64,000 nucleotides of DNA, taken from Algoriphagus sp. AK58 (GTDB lineage Bacteria > Bacteroidota > Bacteroidia > Cytophagales > Cyclobacteriaceae). Where the stretch lies: the NCBI RefSeq assembly GCF_014324365.1, contig NZ_QEIG01000018.1:124001-188000 (forward strand). Reading direction: 5' to 3'. Positions 7,016 to 15,229 of the stretch are shown one piece after another. The notes beneath the pieces are model-generated. The model did not search any database. It was not told the origin of the DNA and was given only the letters and a program-made list of their open reading frames with translations. Each line of letters begins with the position of its first letter. Position 1 is the stretch's first letter. The position numbers were made by a program, and so were the translations under genes.

Positions 7016-8227
7016 TTAGTTAAATCTTAGACTCAGTAAGGTCAAATCATCCTTAAGCGGAATGCTCTTGGAAAAATCCCCCATCAATTTCAAAAACTCG
7101 AGATGAAAGTCTTCCGGATTGACACCGATGTGAGCATCTACAAAGGTTCTGAATCGGTCTTCTCCAAATTCCTCCTCTTCTGGGTTCATGGATTCTGTCA
7201 GACCATCGGTATACAAATGAATGGTAAACTTTTGAAGATTATCCCTCGTCCCGATTTCCAAAAAAGGCAATTCTTCAAAAGCCCCCAATATGGTCGTTCC
7301 TGCTTCCAGCAGTTCTGTTCTCCCAGAACTCTCCCAAATAAGAATCGGAGGGTTATGTCCAGCATTGACAAACCGAAGACCACGGGTAGTAAAATCATAC
7401 TCCCCAAGAAAAAACGTAATGAATCGCTCACCCTTGGTATTGTCAAAAAGGGTGTAGTTCAGCTGCCTTACCATAGTCTCAAAGTCCGCATCACTTCGGA
7501 GCAAAGTCCGCAATGCTGCCTGAAAATTGGACATCAATAGCGCTGCGGCAATCCCTTTTCCTGACACGTCCGCAATACAGAAATAGACTTTATCCTTGGT
7601 CTTCAGGATCAAATCATAATAATCACCTCCCACCATGCTATGGGGAAAGTAGGTAACCTTGGCCTTGAGTCGATCTGAATCGGGCAATGTAGCCGGAAAA
7701 AGCATGTGCTGTACCTGAGAGGCAATCTCCACTTCCCGCTTGAGCACTTCCTGCTCGAGCTGTCTCCTGGCAAAACGCTTATTTTCAAGTGCTACAACCA
7801 GAATATTAGCCAGAGCTTGGGTAAAATCCAGATCAAGTTCCAGCTCCAAGGATTTCCTTTTGAGGAAAAGAATCGCCAGCATTTGATCCTTATGATAGAC
7901 GGGTAGGTATGTTTCCAGTTCCTCAAAAGAATATCCCTCGGGAAGCTGAATAGACAATTTTCCCGACTTTTTGTCATCTGTCACCCAAGAAGCAGGAAGG
8001 GCTGCAGGCGTTTTGGCTTTTACCCCATGAGAAATCCTTCGCTCGTAATTTCCCTCCTTGGAGACATACAAAATCAAAGCTTTGATATCCAGGTGAACCA
8101 GACAGGTAAACTTGAAAATATTGACTAAAACGGACTCGGGCTGATTTTCATTGATCGCCTGAGTGATCTCCAGCAAGGCTTTAAGCTCAAGTTCTTTGCG
8201 TTGAAATTTGTAGGTATCCTGAGTCAC
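7016..8227 (-). CDS. GAF-like plus SpoIIE/RsbU-type PP2C phosphatase
   Basis: A 403-aa serine/threonine phosphatase of the SpoIIE/RsbU class. Residues ~15-150 look like a GAF-type sensory domain, followed by a helical linker (~152-178) and the PP2C domain. Metal-site motifs are GGDYYD (200-205), DVSGKGIAA (220-228), NAGHNPP and LYTDGLTE near the C-terminus. Such enzymes usually dephosphorylate an anti-sigma-factor antagonist; no such antagonist or HPK is beside it. It is placed between the 83-aa protein and the deacetylase with 3-base gaps on each side, so it is co-expressed with the sugar enzymes and may control them or answer to envelope state. Confidence 0.9.
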   Translation of the reverse strand: MTQDTYKFQRKELELKALLEITQAINENQPESVLVNIFKFTCLVHLDIKALILYVSKEGNYERRISHGVKAKTPAALPASWVTDDKKSGKLSIQLPEGYSFEELETYLPVYHKDQMLAILFLKRKSLELELDLDFTQALANILVVALENKRFARRQLEQEVLKREVEIASQVQHMLFPATLPDSDRLKAKVTYFPHSMVGGDYYDLILKTKDKVYFCIADVSGKGIAAALLMSNFQAALRTLLRSDADFETMVRQLNYTLFDNTKGERFITFFLGEYDFTTRGLRFVNAGHNPPILIWESSGRTELLEAGTTILGAFEELPFLEIGTRDNLQKFTIHLYTDGLTESMNPEEEEFGEDRFRTFVDAHIGVNPEDFHLEFLKLMGDFSKSIPLKDDLTLLSLRFN

Positions 8228-8230
8228 TGC

Positions 8231-8482
8231 TTATAAAGTATTATGGGCCATCAGCCCTTTTTTGGTTGCCAAAAAAAACAAATCCTTGCCCTCCTTGAAA
8301 ATATCGACTTGATCAAATCGCTCTTCATCGGGGCCGGAAAGGCATTTGATCATTCCCTTTTGGTACAAAGAGGTCAAGGTCTCCATCAACAATTTATCTT
8401 CCCAGTCCAAGGTTTCTTGAAGGTAGGCATAGCCCTGTACAAAATACAATTCGTCCAAAAGATCAAATTCCTTGTCGCTCAT
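8231..8482 (-). CDS. Conserved-looking 83-aa protein, winged-helix-like
   Basis: Small soluble acidic protein starting at the ATG at 8482; the open frame extends upstream but would overlap the glycosyltransferase gene. The pattern of short helices (FDLLDELYFVQ, EDKLLMETLTSLYQKGMI) followed by a charged beta-like stretch resembles a winged-helix fold, but no family is recognised. It is 3 bases ahead of the SpoIIE-type phosphatase gene and 17 bases after a glycosyltransferase. A role as partner or target of the phosphatase is a guess from position. Confidence 0.75.
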   Translation of the reverse strand: MSDKEFDLLDELYFVQGYAYLQETLDWEDKLLMETLTSLYQKGMIKCLSGPDEERFDQVDIFKEGKDLFFLATKKGLMAHNTL

Positions 8483-8499
8483 AACAGTCAAATGATGGG

Positions 8500-9618
8500 C
8501 TAAAATACAGAATCTTCTTGGGATCGATCTTTCCACTTCACTTTTATGAAAATAGTACCCAGACCAACCCAAATCACATAAATAGGATGGAATAAACTAG
8601 TCAGGGCGAACTGCAAAATACCCGGGTTGTGGCCAAGGGACTCTCCTACTCTACCCAGACTAGCTTTCTCTGAAAAAAACTTAATCATCCAGATCATTCC
8701 CAAGAAAATCAAAGTGTTGGAGTGTTTGGAAAACACATAGATACTTTCAAGCCAAACCAACTGAACCAAGAATGCCAAAACAGCAGCTAAAGCATGTGAA
8801 AATGAACGATGTGCTTTCCATTTACCCGCCCACCTGATCCGCTGCTGAATCAGATCTCCCCATTTAGCCTGTGGATTTGTAGTCACTAAAACTTCCCTAG
8901 TAGGAAGATATACGCAGCTCTCAGGGCCAAACCGAGCTACTACTTTTTTCAACAAAAATTCATCATCCCCAGAAAACCACTTTTCATTACCGTGGTATCC
9001 TCGCACTTCCTCGAAAGCCTTTTTTCTGAAAGCCAAATTTGCTCCGCTGCACATCAAAGGTTGATTCCTTGAAAAGGAAAATCGAGTCAAAAGCAGGATG
9101 CTAAACCACTCGATCTGTTGGAATTTTCCAAAAAAACTTGCCCCCATGTCCTCGGTTACCACAGGGCCCGCCACCAACTGGACCCCAGGGAATCTGAAGA
9201 GGACTGTCATTTTATTTACCCATTGGTCTGGAAATTTGCAATCGGCATCGGAAGTAAGAATGATCTCTCCCTGAGCTTGGGAAATCCCAAAATCCAAAGC
9301 CGCTTTCTTCCCTGACCCAGGGCTTTTCAAAATTTTGACTCCATGAATACCTTCCAGGGAATGATCCAACAATTCCCTCGATCCATCTTCGCTTTGGTCA
9401 TCGACGAGAATTACCTCCACAGTATCTCGCAAAATCTTGGCAATTTCTGAGGCAAGTTGAGAAACGTTTTGACGCTCATTCCGAAATGGAATAATTAGGG
9501 AGATTTTTTGAGGTTTGCCGGATGAAGTAATCTTTAAAGGCTTTTTCGGCCATTTTCTCATCAAAAAGAAATGAAGCCCCAAATACGCCAAACACCAAAG
9601 GAGGTAAAAACTGATCAT
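8500..9618 (-). CDS. Family 2 glycosyltransferase, membrane-anchored (operon head)
   Basis: Second GT2 enzyme of the cluster, 372 aa. An N-terminal helix (1-20) is followed by the GT-A domain with DD at 73-74, DAD at 124-126, GDDE at 217-220 (in place of the usual TED) and QRIRW at 259-263. C-terminal hydrophobic segments cover about 275-365. It has the same overall plan as the transferase at 5283-6389 but is clearly diverged, so they are paralogues rather than a recent duplication. It is the first gene of the seven-gene run; only 21 bp separate it from the divergent ruvC, so its promoter must lie inside ruvC. Confidence 0.9.
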   Translation of the reverse strand: MISFYLLWCLAYLGLHFFLMRKWPKKPLKITSSGKPQKISLIIPFRNERQNVSQLASEIAKILRDTVEVILVDDQSEDGSRELLDHSLEGIHGVKILKSPGSGKKAALDFGISQAQGEIILTSDADCKFPDQWVNKMTVLFRFPGVQLVAGPVVTEDMGASFFGKFQQIEWFSILLLTRFSFSRNQPLMCSGANLAFRKKAFEEVRGYHGNEKWFSGDDEFLLKKVVARFGPESCVYLPTREVLVTTNPQAKWGDLIQQRIRWAGKWKAHRSFSHALAAVLAFLVQLVWLESIYVFSKHSNTLIFLGMIWMIKFFSEKASLGRVGESLGHNPGILQFALTSLFHPIYVIWVGLGTIFIKVKWKDRSQEDSVF

Positions 9619-9639
9619 CTTTTAGCCTAACTTGTAGCC

Positions 9640-10215
9640 GTGAGTAAAGAAGTACAAAAAGCCCCGAAAGAAAAAATCATCTTAGGAATCGACCCAGGGA
9701 CAACTGTCATGGGGTACGGCCTGATTTTGACTGAAGGAAAAAAATATAAAATCCTTCAATATGGAGTCATCCACCTCAAAAAATACGAAACCCACGAACT
9801 GAAGCTGAAGAAGATTTTTGAGCGAATCAGTGGGATTATTGAGGAGTTTGCGCCAGATTCAGTAGCCTTGGAAGCTCCTTTTTACGGAGCAAACGTACAA
9901 TCCATGCTCAAACTTGGTCGAGCACAGGGAGTGGCCATGGCAGCGGCACTTTCTAAAGAAATACCCATCACCGAATATTCTCCCAAAAAAGTAAAGCAGT
10001 CCGTCACCGGAAACGGAAATGCTTCAAAAGAACAAGTAGCCGCAATGCTCCAGACGCTTTTGGGAATCACCGAATTACCCAAACTCTTGGATGCAACCGA
10101 TGCCTTGGCGGTAGCACTTTGTCATCATTTTCATGAAGGGAGGGTTCAAACCAGGGGACGAAATGAAGGATGGAAGTCCTTCATTGAGGAAAATCCAAAC
10201 CGCATCAAAAAATAA
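9640..10215 (+). CDS. ruvC: Holliday-junction resolvase RuvC
   Basis: Endonuclease that cuts Holliday junctions made by RuvAB during recombination repair. The four acidic catalytic residues are in place: D18 (GIDPGTT), E78 (ALEAPFYG), D151 and D154 (DATDALAVALCHH). At 191 aa it is slightly longer than E. coli RuvC (173) because of a lysine-rich N-terminal extension (~11 aa) and a basic tail. The start is GTG at 9640; no in-frame ATG lies upstream. It is divergent from the glycosyltransferase operon and ends in a terminator; ruvA and ruvB are not nearby. Confidence 0.95.
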   Translation: MSKEVQKAPKEKIILGIDPGTTVMGYGLILTEGKKYKILQYGVIHLKKYETHELKLKKIFERISGIIEEFAPDSVALEAPFYGANVQSMLKLGRAQGVAMAAALSKEIPITEYSPKKVKQSVTGNGNASKEQVAAMLQTLLGITELPKLLDATDALAVALCHHFHEGRVQTRGRNEGWKSFIEENPNRIKK

Positions 10216-10235
10216 ATCCCGGCTGACCGGGATTT
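10214..10235 (+). terminator. Terminator between ruvC and the convergent barrel gene
   Basis: AAATCCCGG-CTGA-CCGGGATTT, a perfect 9-bp stem overlapping the ruvC stop codon, followed by G and eight T. On the minus strand it is followed by ATTTTTT, so it can serve both convergent genes. Confidence 0.85.
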
Positions 10236-10241
10236 GTTTTT

Positions 10242-10796
10242 TTACTTGTTGAAAGTATATCCTAAGGAAAGCTTCAACACCCTGTTACTGACGTCTGTAT
10301 TGAAGTAATTAAGTGAAGAAAGCCCCATATCGTAGCTCACTTGTGCATTCAAGCCCGAGAAAATAGATACTCCAACTCCAACAACAGCCCCGTATTCATA
10401 TCCTCTGACAGGTTCCAGGCTATTACTTGAAGAGGTCCCCCTGGTATAATCCCTCGACATCAAAAAGGAAAGTTGAGGTCCGGCAAACACATTCAAAATG
10501 GGAAGAAAATTTAACCTGACCAATACCGGGACATCCAAATATCCAAGTTTGTCTGTTACGTCTTCACCAGCTATAGAAGTAGTATTGTACCCTTTTCCGG
10601 AATATTGAATCCCTGGCTCAAAAGAAAAAAGACCTCCAGATGAAATCTGATAGTACCCTCCAACATGAAATGAACTCAAAGCGGTGAAATCAGAATTGGA
10701 GAAATTTGCAGAGCTAAATCCACCTCTAATCCCCAATTGGGCTTTAGCAGAAGCGACAAAACCTAAAACAAAGAATGCCAATAAAATTTTTTTCAT
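10242..10796 (-). CDS. PorT-like outer-membrane beta-barrel protein
   Basis: 184-aa exported protein. A signal peptide (KKILLAFFVLGFVASAKA, cleavage before QLGIRGG) is followed by alternating hydrophobic/polar strands rich in Gly, Ser and aromatics that end in an aromatic residue near the C-terminus (SLGYTFNK), as expected for a small 8-stranded barrel of the porin/PorT type found in many copies in Bacteroidota. No ligand can be inferred. It converges with ruvC and is divergent from the Crp/Fnr gene, separated by 73 bp. Confidence 0.85.
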   Translation of the reverse strand: MKKILLAFFVLGFVASAKAQLGIRGGFSSANFSNSDFTALSSFHVGGYYQISSGGLFSFEPGIQYSGKGYNTTSIAGEDVTDKLGYLDVPVLVRLNFLPILNVFAGPQLSFLMSRDYTRGTSSSNSLEPVRGYEYGAVVGVGVSIFSGLNAQVSYDMGLSSLNYFNTDVSNRVLKLSLGYTFNK

Positions 10797-10869
10797 GACT
10801 AGTTAAATTTTTAATTTCCATAAAACTAACGGAAGAAAACCAATTCAGGTCTCCTAGGCGCTAAGAAAA

Positions 10870-11442
10870 ATGTTTGAAATGCAGAAAATCGCTGAGGTTC
10901 TCAACCAATTCCCCCATTTGGATGAAAAATCCAAATCAGCATTTGCCGAAAAAATAACCCTGGAAGAGTATGAACGAGGGGATCTGCTGGAGTGTGCAGG
11001 GAAACCCTGCAATCACCTTCACTTAATCCTTCAAGGATCAGCCAGAAGCTTTTACCTCAAAGACAACAAAGACATTACCGTCTCTTTTACCCTGGAAAAT
11101 GAATTCACCACAACCATGCATTCCTTTATTACAAGAAAGCCTTCCTATGAAAATATTGAGGCTATGGAAAAAACAATTTCCGGGAAAATAAGCCATGAGG
11201 ACTTGTGGAACCTATTTGAGCTTTATCCAAACTTGGAAAGAACTTACCGCTTGATTTTGGAGCAGTACTACATTACCCTGGAAGAACAGTTGATCTTTTC
11301 CAAATTCAAATCAGCCAAAGAACGGTACCTGGAGCTTATGGAAACTCGACCGAAAATCATTCACAAAGCCTCTGTTGGACAGATTGCTTCTTATTTGGAC
11401 ATGAGTATCGAGACGCTCAGCAGAATTAGAGGTAAAATCTGA
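10870..11442 (+). CDS. Crp/Fnr-family transcriptional regulator
   Basis: 190-aa one-component regulator. Residues ~20-115 form a cyclic-nucleotide-binding-like barrel (GDLLECAGKPCNHLHLILQG) and ~125-190 the dimer helix and a short winged-helix DNA-binding domain whose recognition helix is in SYLDMSIETLSRIRGK. The cNMP phosphate-binding RxS/T signature is not evident, as is usual for this Bacteroidota group, so the effector is unknown. It stands alone between a barrel gene and the beta-helix/cytochrome pair; an inverted repeat at 11470-11484 just downstream is a possible binding site. Confidence 0.9.
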   Translation: MFEMQKIAEVLNQFPHLDEKSKSAFAEKITLEEYERGDLLECAGKPCNHLHLILQGSARSFYLKDNKDITVSFTLENEFTTTMHSFITRKPSYENIEAMEKTISGKISHEDLWNLFELYPNLERTYRLILEQYYITLEEQLIFSKFKSAKERYLELMETRPKIIHKASVGQIASYLDMSIETLSRIRGKI

Positions 11443-11469
11443 TTATTTGATTTTTCTCAACAAGTTAAC

Positions 11470-11491
11470 ACCTGATTAACAGGTAATTTTG
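11470..11491 (+). promoter_or_regulatory. Inverted repeat with -7 box ahead of the beta-helix gene
   Basis: ACCTG-ATTAA-CAGGT (11470-11484) runs directly into TAATTTTG (11484-11491), a perfect match to the -7 consensus TAnnTTTG. No TTTG is found 20 bases upstream, so the promoter may need an activator. The start codon follows 31 bases later. Confidence 0.4.
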
Positions 11492-11522
11492 TCAGATGCA
11501 CTAAGCCCCCAGCCCATTATCT

Positions 11523-12839
11523 ATGAGAAAACATTTGGCATTAATTTCCTTAAGTCTACTCCTATTTGCATGTTATGGATGCGGAACTGAATCCAATGAA
11601 AGGACATTTGACACATCCACACTTCGCAAAGCGAGCATTGACGAAGTAGAACAGGTGGTGGAAGCCTTCATCATGGCAGAGGATTCAAGCACCATAGAAA
11701 TTCCTTCCGGTTTTTATGAATTCAACACCCAGTTGATCTTGGACAGTAAGACTGCCATCCGTATTAAAGGTGCAGGAATGGACCAAACCGTTCTCTCATT
11801 CAGAAATCTCAAGTCCGGTGGAGAGGGTGTCAAAATTGTCGGAAACCAAATCACCATTGAAGACCTAAGCATCGAAGATGCTCCTGGAGACGGGATCAAA
11901 GCCCAGCATACCGACGGAATTACCTTTCGACGAATCAATGTCACCTGGACCAATGGGAACAAATCCAAAAACGGAACATATGCTATCTATCCCGTACAAT
12001 GCAAAAATGTGCTGATCGATGAATGCATTGCTTCCCACTCCAAAGATGCAGGAATATATGTGGGGCAATCGGAGAATATTGTGGTCAAAAACTCTCTGGC
12101 CTTTGGAAATGTGGCCGGAATCGAGATCGAAAACTCTGACAATGCCGAAGTCTTTGGCAACACCGCCCGTGACAATGCCGGTGGAATTCTGGTCTTCAAC
12201 CTTCCGGGATTACCAAAATCTGACGGAAAAGGCACTAAAATTTACGACAACGACATCATCGAAAATAATCATAAAAATTTTGCCGTGCCCATCGGCGAAG
12301 ACCCAAATGGAAATACAGTAACGATGATTCCTCCAGGATCCGGTATAGTGCTACTTGCTGCCAAAGAGGTCGAAATCTACAACAACCGCATTCTGAGAAA
12401 CAAGACCTATGGCGTCGCCATTGCAAGCTATCAGGTAACTGGTTTCCCTGCAGAAGCCCCTAATTGGTCACCTTACACGACAGATGTATATGTTCACGAT
12501 AATCAGTACGAACGGAAATCCTTCTCGATCCCTGATTTTACCCGAGAAATGGGGCAATTGGTCGCCGTACACAACGCTCATGGAATCTTGAAAACTCAAG
12601 ACATCATCTATGACGGTATTTGGGACAAATCCATCAATGAAAAGATCGAGTCCAACCCCATGAGGATCTGCATCGAAGAATCCGGTATGGAAAATCTCCG
12701 CTTCACTCGATTTTACCTGATGGATGGGGAGGAAAACATCCAATCTTTCAAAGATCATGAGCTTTTCCAAAATTGTCAAGTAAATGTGCAAACAGACATT
12801 TCAGGAATCGCTCTGCTTAATTCTTCTGTCCAAAAATGA
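11523..12839 (+). CDS. Parallel beta-helix lipoprotein paired with a di-haem cytochrome
   Basis: 438-aa exported lipoprotein: the signal sequence ends in a lipobox with C17 or C20 (LLLFACYGCG). The body has right-handed beta-helix repeats (runs such as VLIDECIASHSKDAGIYVGQ, then NIVVKNSLAFGNVAGIEIE), as in pectin lyase-like and carbohydrate-binding proteins. To my knowledge it matches the TIGR03805-type family that recurs next to the cytochrome-like family downstream (SO2929/SO2930 type). The two genes overlap by 4 bases (ATGA), so they are made together. The substrate is unknown; a periplasmic or outer-membrane location follows from the lipobox. Confidence 0.85.
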   Translation: MRKHLALISLSLLLFACYGCGTESNERTFDTSTLRKASIDEVEQVVEAFIMAEDSSTIEIPSGFYEFNTQLILDSKTAIRIKGAGMDQTVLSFRNLKSGGEGVKIVGNQITIEDLSIEDAPGDGIKAQHTDGITFRRINVTWTNGNKSKNGTYAIYPVQCKNVLIDECIASHSKDAGIYVGQSENIVVKNSLAFGNVAGIEIENSDNAEVFGNTARDNAGGILVFNLPGLPKSDGKGTKIYDNDIIENNHKNFAVPIGEDPNGNTVTMIPPGSGIVLLAAKEVEIYNNRILRNKTYGVAIASYQVTGFPAEAPNWSPYTTDVYVHDNQYERKSFSIPDFTREMGQLVAVHNAHGILKTQDIIYDGIWDKSINEKIESNPMRICIEESGMENLRFTRFYLMDGEENIQSFKDHELFQNCQVNVQTDISGIALLNSSVQK

Positions 12840-13948
12840 AATCTCCTTCCTTGACTTTGAGGAATATCCTGATGGCTTCCCTGGTCAGCATTTCCATTTT
12901 AGGTGCTTGTCAATCTGAAAAAACTGAAGAGCAAACCAATCAGTCCAAAACGGGACAGCGAGCCTTGGCACCCGAGGAAGCTACAGGTCAATATCCCTAT
13001 CGCAGATTATCAACTTATGGGTTTTTCGAGGGCGAAATGGCCATGCTCACCCCTTCGGAAAAATTGATCCCTTATCAACCGGCCTCCTCTTTGTTTACAG
13101 ATTACGCGTTGAAATCTCGATTTGTCATGATTCCTGATGGCGCAAAAGCGCAATTGGTTGACAATGACATCTCACTTCCTGTAGGCTCTATTTTGGTGAA
13201 AAATTTTTACTATCCGGAAGATTTCAAAAAGCCTGAAGGCAAAAGAAGAGTTATCGAAACCCGACTGATGATCCATGAGGAAAAAGGCTGGCAGTCCTAC
13301 CCTTACATCTGGAACGAGGAGCAAACGGATGCCGTTTTGAAAATTGTGGGCGGAGAAACTGAAGTCCGATTCATTGACAAAAACGGCAAAGACCAAGTCA
13401 TCAATTACTTGGTGCCCAACAAAAATCAATGCAAAAGCTGCCACAACAAAAACGAAGTGATGGCTCCGATCGGCATCCAGCCAAAGCACCTCAACAATGA
13501 CCTGAATTACAATTCTGGTAAAGAAAATCAGTTGGCTCACTGGACTAGCTTAGGCAAGCTGGAGGGTTTCTCAGGAAAGGATAATCATCCATCCGTGATC
13601 AATTATGAGGACCAAACCCAAGCCTTGGACGACCGCGCAATGGCTTATCTTGACATCAACTGCTCGCATTGCCACCGAGCCGAAGGGCCTGCCAGTACAT
13701 CTGGACTATTTCTGACATTTGATCAGAAAGATCCAATGAAGCTTGGCATCAATAAAACGCCGGTGGCAGCTGGAAAGGGTTCGGGAAAATTCAAATTTGA
13801 TATCGTTCCGGGACATGGAGATCAATCGATTCTAACCTATCGCATGAATTCAACCGAAGTGGGAGTTGCCATGCCGGAAATCGGCAGAACTACCGTTCAT
13901 ACCGAGGGGGTGGAATTGATTAAAGAATGGATTAATCAGATGAAGTAA
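12836..13948 (+). CDS. SO2930-type di-haem c-type cytochrome lipoprotein
   Basis: 370-aa lipoprotein (lipobox LGAC, C25). It has two haem-c attachment sites, C199-K-S-C-H203 and C276-S-H-C-H280, in the C-terminal half. The N-terminal ~170 residues (motifs YPYRRLSTYGFFEG, LFTDYALKSRFV) are typical of the uncharacterised family that accompanies beta-helix lipoproteins. Electron transfer in the periplasm is certain in outline; the donor and acceptor are not known. It converges with a GNAT gene 2 bases away, without an obvious terminator. Confidence 0.88.
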   Translation: MKSPSLTLRNILMASLVSISILGACQSEKTEEQTNQSKTGQRALAPEEATGQYPYRRLSTYGFFEGEMAMLTPSEKLIPYQPASSLFTDYALKSRFVMIPDGAKAQLVDNDISLPVGSILVKNFYYPEDFKKPEGKRRVIETRLMIHEEKGWQSYPYIWNEEQTDAVLKIVGGETEVRFIDKNGKDQVINYLVPNKNQCKSCHNKNEVMAPIGIQPKHLNNDLNYNSGKENQLAHWTSLGKLEGFSGKDNHPSVINYEDQTQALDDRAMAYLDINCSHCHRAEGPASTSGLFLTFDQKDPMKLGINKTPVAAGKGSGKFKFDIVPGHGDQSILTYRMNSTEVGVAMPEIGRTTVHTEGVELIKEWINQMK

Positions 13949-13950
13949 AT

Positions 13951-14388
13951 TTAATCCCGAGACAATCTCATCTCTAGATACTTATTGGAAAACCCAAACT
14001 CCTCATAAAACTTTTTGGCTGGATTCTGAGGTTCAACATGGAGTGCGATAGCGCCTTGGGTCTGGGACAAGAGGTGTTGCAGCATTTTCTTCCCGAGTCC
14101 TTTGCCTCGTTTGTCTTTCTTCACGGCAAAGTATACCAGAATGTGCTCTGGAATATAACCCGACATGCCTGTATGATTCAGCACCAATCCTCCAATCAAC
14201 TCACCCGATTCGCATGCTAAGATCACCAATCCACCCGGACCATTCGAATTCATGGCATAATCCAGGCACTTCAGCACATCCCTTTTAGGGTCTCCAAATT
14301 CTTCGAGTTGCTCCACCAAAAAATCAGCGATTTGCTCCTTTTGAAGATTGGACAAAGGAAGTTGAGGAGTGAAAGTTTGAAATTCCAT
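13951..14388 (-). CDS. GNAT-family N-acetyltransferase
   Basis: 145-aa acetyl-CoA-dependent transferase. The CoA-binding block is seen as VKKDKRGKGLGKKMLQHLL (R/Q-x-x-G-x-G/A type), preceded by the strand GGLVLNHTGM and followed by IALHVEPQNPAKKFYEEFGF, the usual C-terminal half of the fold. The acceptor is unknown. The gene is single, facing the cytochrome gene, and begins 14 bp after the sdh terminator. Confidence 0.88.
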   Translation of the reverse strand: MEFQTFTPQLPLSNLQKEQIADFLVEQLEEFGDPKRDVLKCLDYAMNSNGPGGLVILACESGELIGGLVLNHTGMSGYIPEHILVYFAVKKDKRGKGLGKKMLQHLLSQTQGAIALHVEPQNPAKKFYEEFGFSNKYLEMRLSRD

Positions 14389-14402
14389 CCACGAATAAAC
14401 GA

Positions 14403-14430
14403 AAAAAGACAGGCTTTAACCTGTCTTTTT
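14403..14430 (-). terminator. Terminator of the sdhCAB operon
   Basis: AAAAAGACAGG pairs with CCTGTCTTTTT around a 6-base loop, an 11-bp stem 21 bp past the sdhB stop, with the T-run built into the stem. Confidence 0.88.
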
Positions 14431-14450
14431 CACGAGGAAGGAATTGCAAA

Positions 14451-15200
14451 TTATACGTTTTCGCTGCTGACTACGGCAGAGAAATATTCTCTGTTCATGC
14501 GGGCGATGTTGGTAATGGAAATGCCTTTTGGACATTCAGCTTCGCAAGCACCGGTGTTGGTACAAGCACCAAAACCTTCCGCATCCATTTGAGCTACCAT
14601 TTTTTCGGCTCTGGTTTTTCGTTCTACTTGGCCCTGTGGAAGGAGCGCAAGCTGGGAAATTTTGGCAGAGGTGAAAAGCATTGCAGAAGCATTTTTACAA
14701 GCTGCCACGCAGGCACCGCAGCCGATACACTGAGCTGCATCCATTGCCAAGTCAGCGACTGTCTTTGGAATCGGAATCTCGTTGGCATCTGGTACACCAC
14801 CGGTATTTACAGAGACATAGCCACCTGCTTGGATGATTCGGTCAAAAGCGGAGCGGTTTACTACCAAGTCTTTTACCACAGGGAAAGCTTTGGCTCTCCA
14901 TGGTTCGATGGTGATGGTCTCTCCGTCATTAAATGACCGCATGTGCAACTGGCAAGTTGTTGTCTGAAGCGGTCCGTGAGGCTTACCATTGATATAGAGT
15001 GAACACATACCACAAATACCTTCTCGGCAATCGTGGTCAAAGTGTACAGGATCTTCTCCCTTTTCAGTCAATTGTTCATTCAGCACGTCCAGCATTTCGA
15101 GGAAGGACATGTCTTTGGAGACATGGTCGACCGGATAGGTCACAAAGCCACCCTTATCGGATGCGTTTTTTTGTCTCCAGATTTTTAAAGTCAATTTCAT
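14451..15200 (-). CDS. sdhB: Succinate dehydrogenase / fumarate reductase iron-sulfur subunit
   Basis: Electron-transfer subunit of complex II, on the cytoplasmic face of the membrane. Ligands for all three clusters are visible: [2Fe-2S] C58, C63, C66, C83; then C158, C161, C164, C168 and C213, C219, C223 for the [4Fe-4S] and [3Fe-4S] clusters. At 249 aa it has the normal length. It is the last gene of sdhC-sdhA-sdhB, 29 bp after sdhA, followed by a terminator. The three-gene order with a single membrane subunit is standard for Bacteroidota. Confidence 0.97.
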   Translation of the reverse strand: MKLTLKIWRQKNASDKGGFVTYPVDHVSKDMSFLEMLDVLNEQLTEKGEDPVHFDHDCREGICGMCSLYINGKPHGPLQTTTCQLHMRSFNDGETITIEPWRAKAFPVVKDLVVNRSAFDRIIQAGGYVSVNTGGVPDANEIPIPKTVADLAMDAAQCIGCGACVAACKNASAMLFTSAKISQLALLPQGQVERKTRAEKMVAQMDAEGFGACTNTGACEAECPKGISITNIARMNREYFSAVVSSENV

Positions 15201-15229
15201 ATTTATAAGTATGAATTATTGTCTACAAA

